Positions 63,518 to 64,000 of a stretch of 64,000 bases of DNA are shown here, one piece after another. The notes under the pieces are model-generated. The model saw nothing but the letters and a program-made list of their open reading frames with translations. It had not been told where the DNA came from and ran no database searches. This stretch comes from CAZLFQ01 sp964625465. GTDB lineage: Bacteria > Pseudomonadota > Alphaproteobacteria > Rickettsiales > Midichloriaceae. The translations under genes were made by a program, and so were the position numbers. How positions within the stretch are numbered: the stretch's first letter is position 1; every line of letters begins with the position of its first letter. The stretch covers positions 1 through 64,000 of the forward strand of contig CAZVFD010000006.1 in the NCBI GenBank assembly GCA_964625465.1, written 5' to 3'.

Positions 63518-64000
63518 TTACGTTGTTTGAGAAAATTTTCTTAAGAAGCTGCCAGCTTTTAAAACATCTTCAATTCTTCTATCTAAAAACTCCCAAGTTT
63601 TTTGATTATCTTTAGAGTCATCATTAAGCCAGTACATTAAAGTAGAGCTATAAACCCCAGCAAGTAGAGTACGTTTTGTATAATGATTGAAATCAGTTGC
63701 TGTATCGCCAGCTTCATACCACATTTTATCAACCGTTCGCCAAGTAAAACTCATTGCGCTTGGAATATTGAAGGGTAGGGCTAAGAATGAAACAGTTTTA
63801 CTTGCTACAGGTTTCTTCATTAGATTTAATCTAATAACAACCGCTTGTTTAATTTTTTCCCGAACTTTCATTTTATCTACTGGAAGCTCACGGATTTTTT
63901 CGATCATTTTCTGGTCAAGATCCTCAAGATAATAATCTAATAGTCCTATGGCGCCGTTCATAAATACGAGTTCCGCCATGTTTTCATCAAAGCCAGCTTT
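63518..64000 (-). CDS. COQ9-family ubiquinone biosynthesis protein (5' end beyond window)
   Basis: COQ9 is a lipid-binding helper of ubiquinone synthesis in mitochondria and alphaproteobacteria. The visible 160 residues match the domain's middle and end: MAELVFMNGAIGLLDYYLED, IKQAVVIRLNLMKK, FTWRTVDKMWYEAGDTATDF, YSSTLMYWLNDDS and FLDRRIEDVLKAGSF. The frame stays open to base 64000 (KAGFDEN before the first Met), so the start lies outside the window. Confidence 0.85.
   Translation of the reverse strand, partial: KAGFDENMAELVFMNGAIGLLDYYLEDLDQKMIEKIRELPVDKMKVREKIKQAVVIRLNLMKKPVASKTVSFLALPFNIPSAMSFTWRTVDKMWYEAGDTATDFNHYTKRTLLAGVYSSTLMYWLNDDSKDNQKTWEFLDRRIEDVLKAGSFLRKFSQTT

Overview
The window reads as one contiguous piece of a chromosome from an AT-rich alphaproteobacterium. 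The best guess is a host-associated member of the Rickettsiales or a similar group, probably living in protist cells. This is inferred from several things together: a gene-transfer-agent (GTA) tail gene, ChpT-type and FlbD-type regulators, class I lysyl-tRNA synthetase, GatC with a tRNA-Gln(UUG), COQ9, a nagZ/SPOR-like pair typical of alphaproteobacteria, two ankyrin proteins and many orphan proteins with effector-like features. It is less reduced than Rickettsia proper, because it keeps pyrE, asd, ilvE, pyruvate phosphate dikinase and a full kdp potassium-uptake locus. Genes are tightly packed, with repeated 4-base ATGA stop/start overlaps. The assembly has three 10-base N gaps, at 2974, 18442 and 28190, each inside or at the end of a conserved gene.

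Layout. 1-3.85 kb: end of a GTA host-specificity gene, ChpT phosphotransferase, FlbD-like sigma-54 activator. 3.85-4.1 kb: GC-richer palindromic intergenic repeats, with a second copy of one unit inverted at 8.6 kb. 4.1-6 kb: an ankyrin-like protein and an orphan membrane protein. 6-10.7 kb: hslV-pyrE, an SMP-30-like protein, nagZ and its SPOR-like neighbour. 10.8-16.6 kb: uvrC, a RHH/RelE toxin-antitoxin pair, a UPF0114 membrane protein, tsaC-tsaD (t6A tRNA modification) and a Ppx/GppA-like protein. 16.6-24.9 kb, minus strand: gatC-kdpE-kdpA-kdpB-kdpC-kdpD(N)-histidine kinase. 24.9-28.6 kb: ruvX, an orphan, UvrD/PcrA helicase. 28.6-33.9 kb: a TraB/EreA-like orphan, ilvE, lptD-surA. 33.9-40.8 kb, minus strand: a large ankyrin protein with near-identical DNA repeats, ppdK, and rpmF-plsX-fabH. 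41-48.9 kb: HAD-like and other orphans, asd, a secreted pentapeptide-repeat protein, tRNA-Gln, DUF192 protein, rimB-rimK. 49-54.3 kb: rlmN, lysS, prfA, rpsF-rpsR-rplI and a clean terminator. 54.3-60 kb: accessory block with a possible mitochondrial-carrier-like protein, a possible permuted-papain-fold protein, a divergent ABC exporter, an AmpG-like permease and rpmB. 60-64 kb: XRE regulator, lnt, a YibQ-like deacetylase-fold protein and the start-less end of coq9.

How the parts fit. The housekeeping genes cover translation (S6, S18, L9, L28, L32, RF1, LysRS, GatC, tRNA-Gln, TsaC/D, RlmN, RimK), envelope biogenesis (LptD, SurA, Lnt, PlsX/FabH, NagZ, AmpG, Asd) and DNA repair (UvrC, UvrD, RuvX). 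Between them sit genes with no clear family. Two of these, at 40981 and 47587, share a 21-base extended -10 promoter that differs at one position, so they may be co-regulated. The strongest leads for new biology are this promoter pair, the HAD-like protein with NLS-like basic clusters, the candidate permuted cysteine hydrolase at 55046, the carrier-like protein at 54308, the TraB/EreA-like protein at 28618, and a Kdp sensor that appears split into a KdpD half and a separate HAMP kinase. All family names were assigned by eye from the protein sequences; no database search was run.
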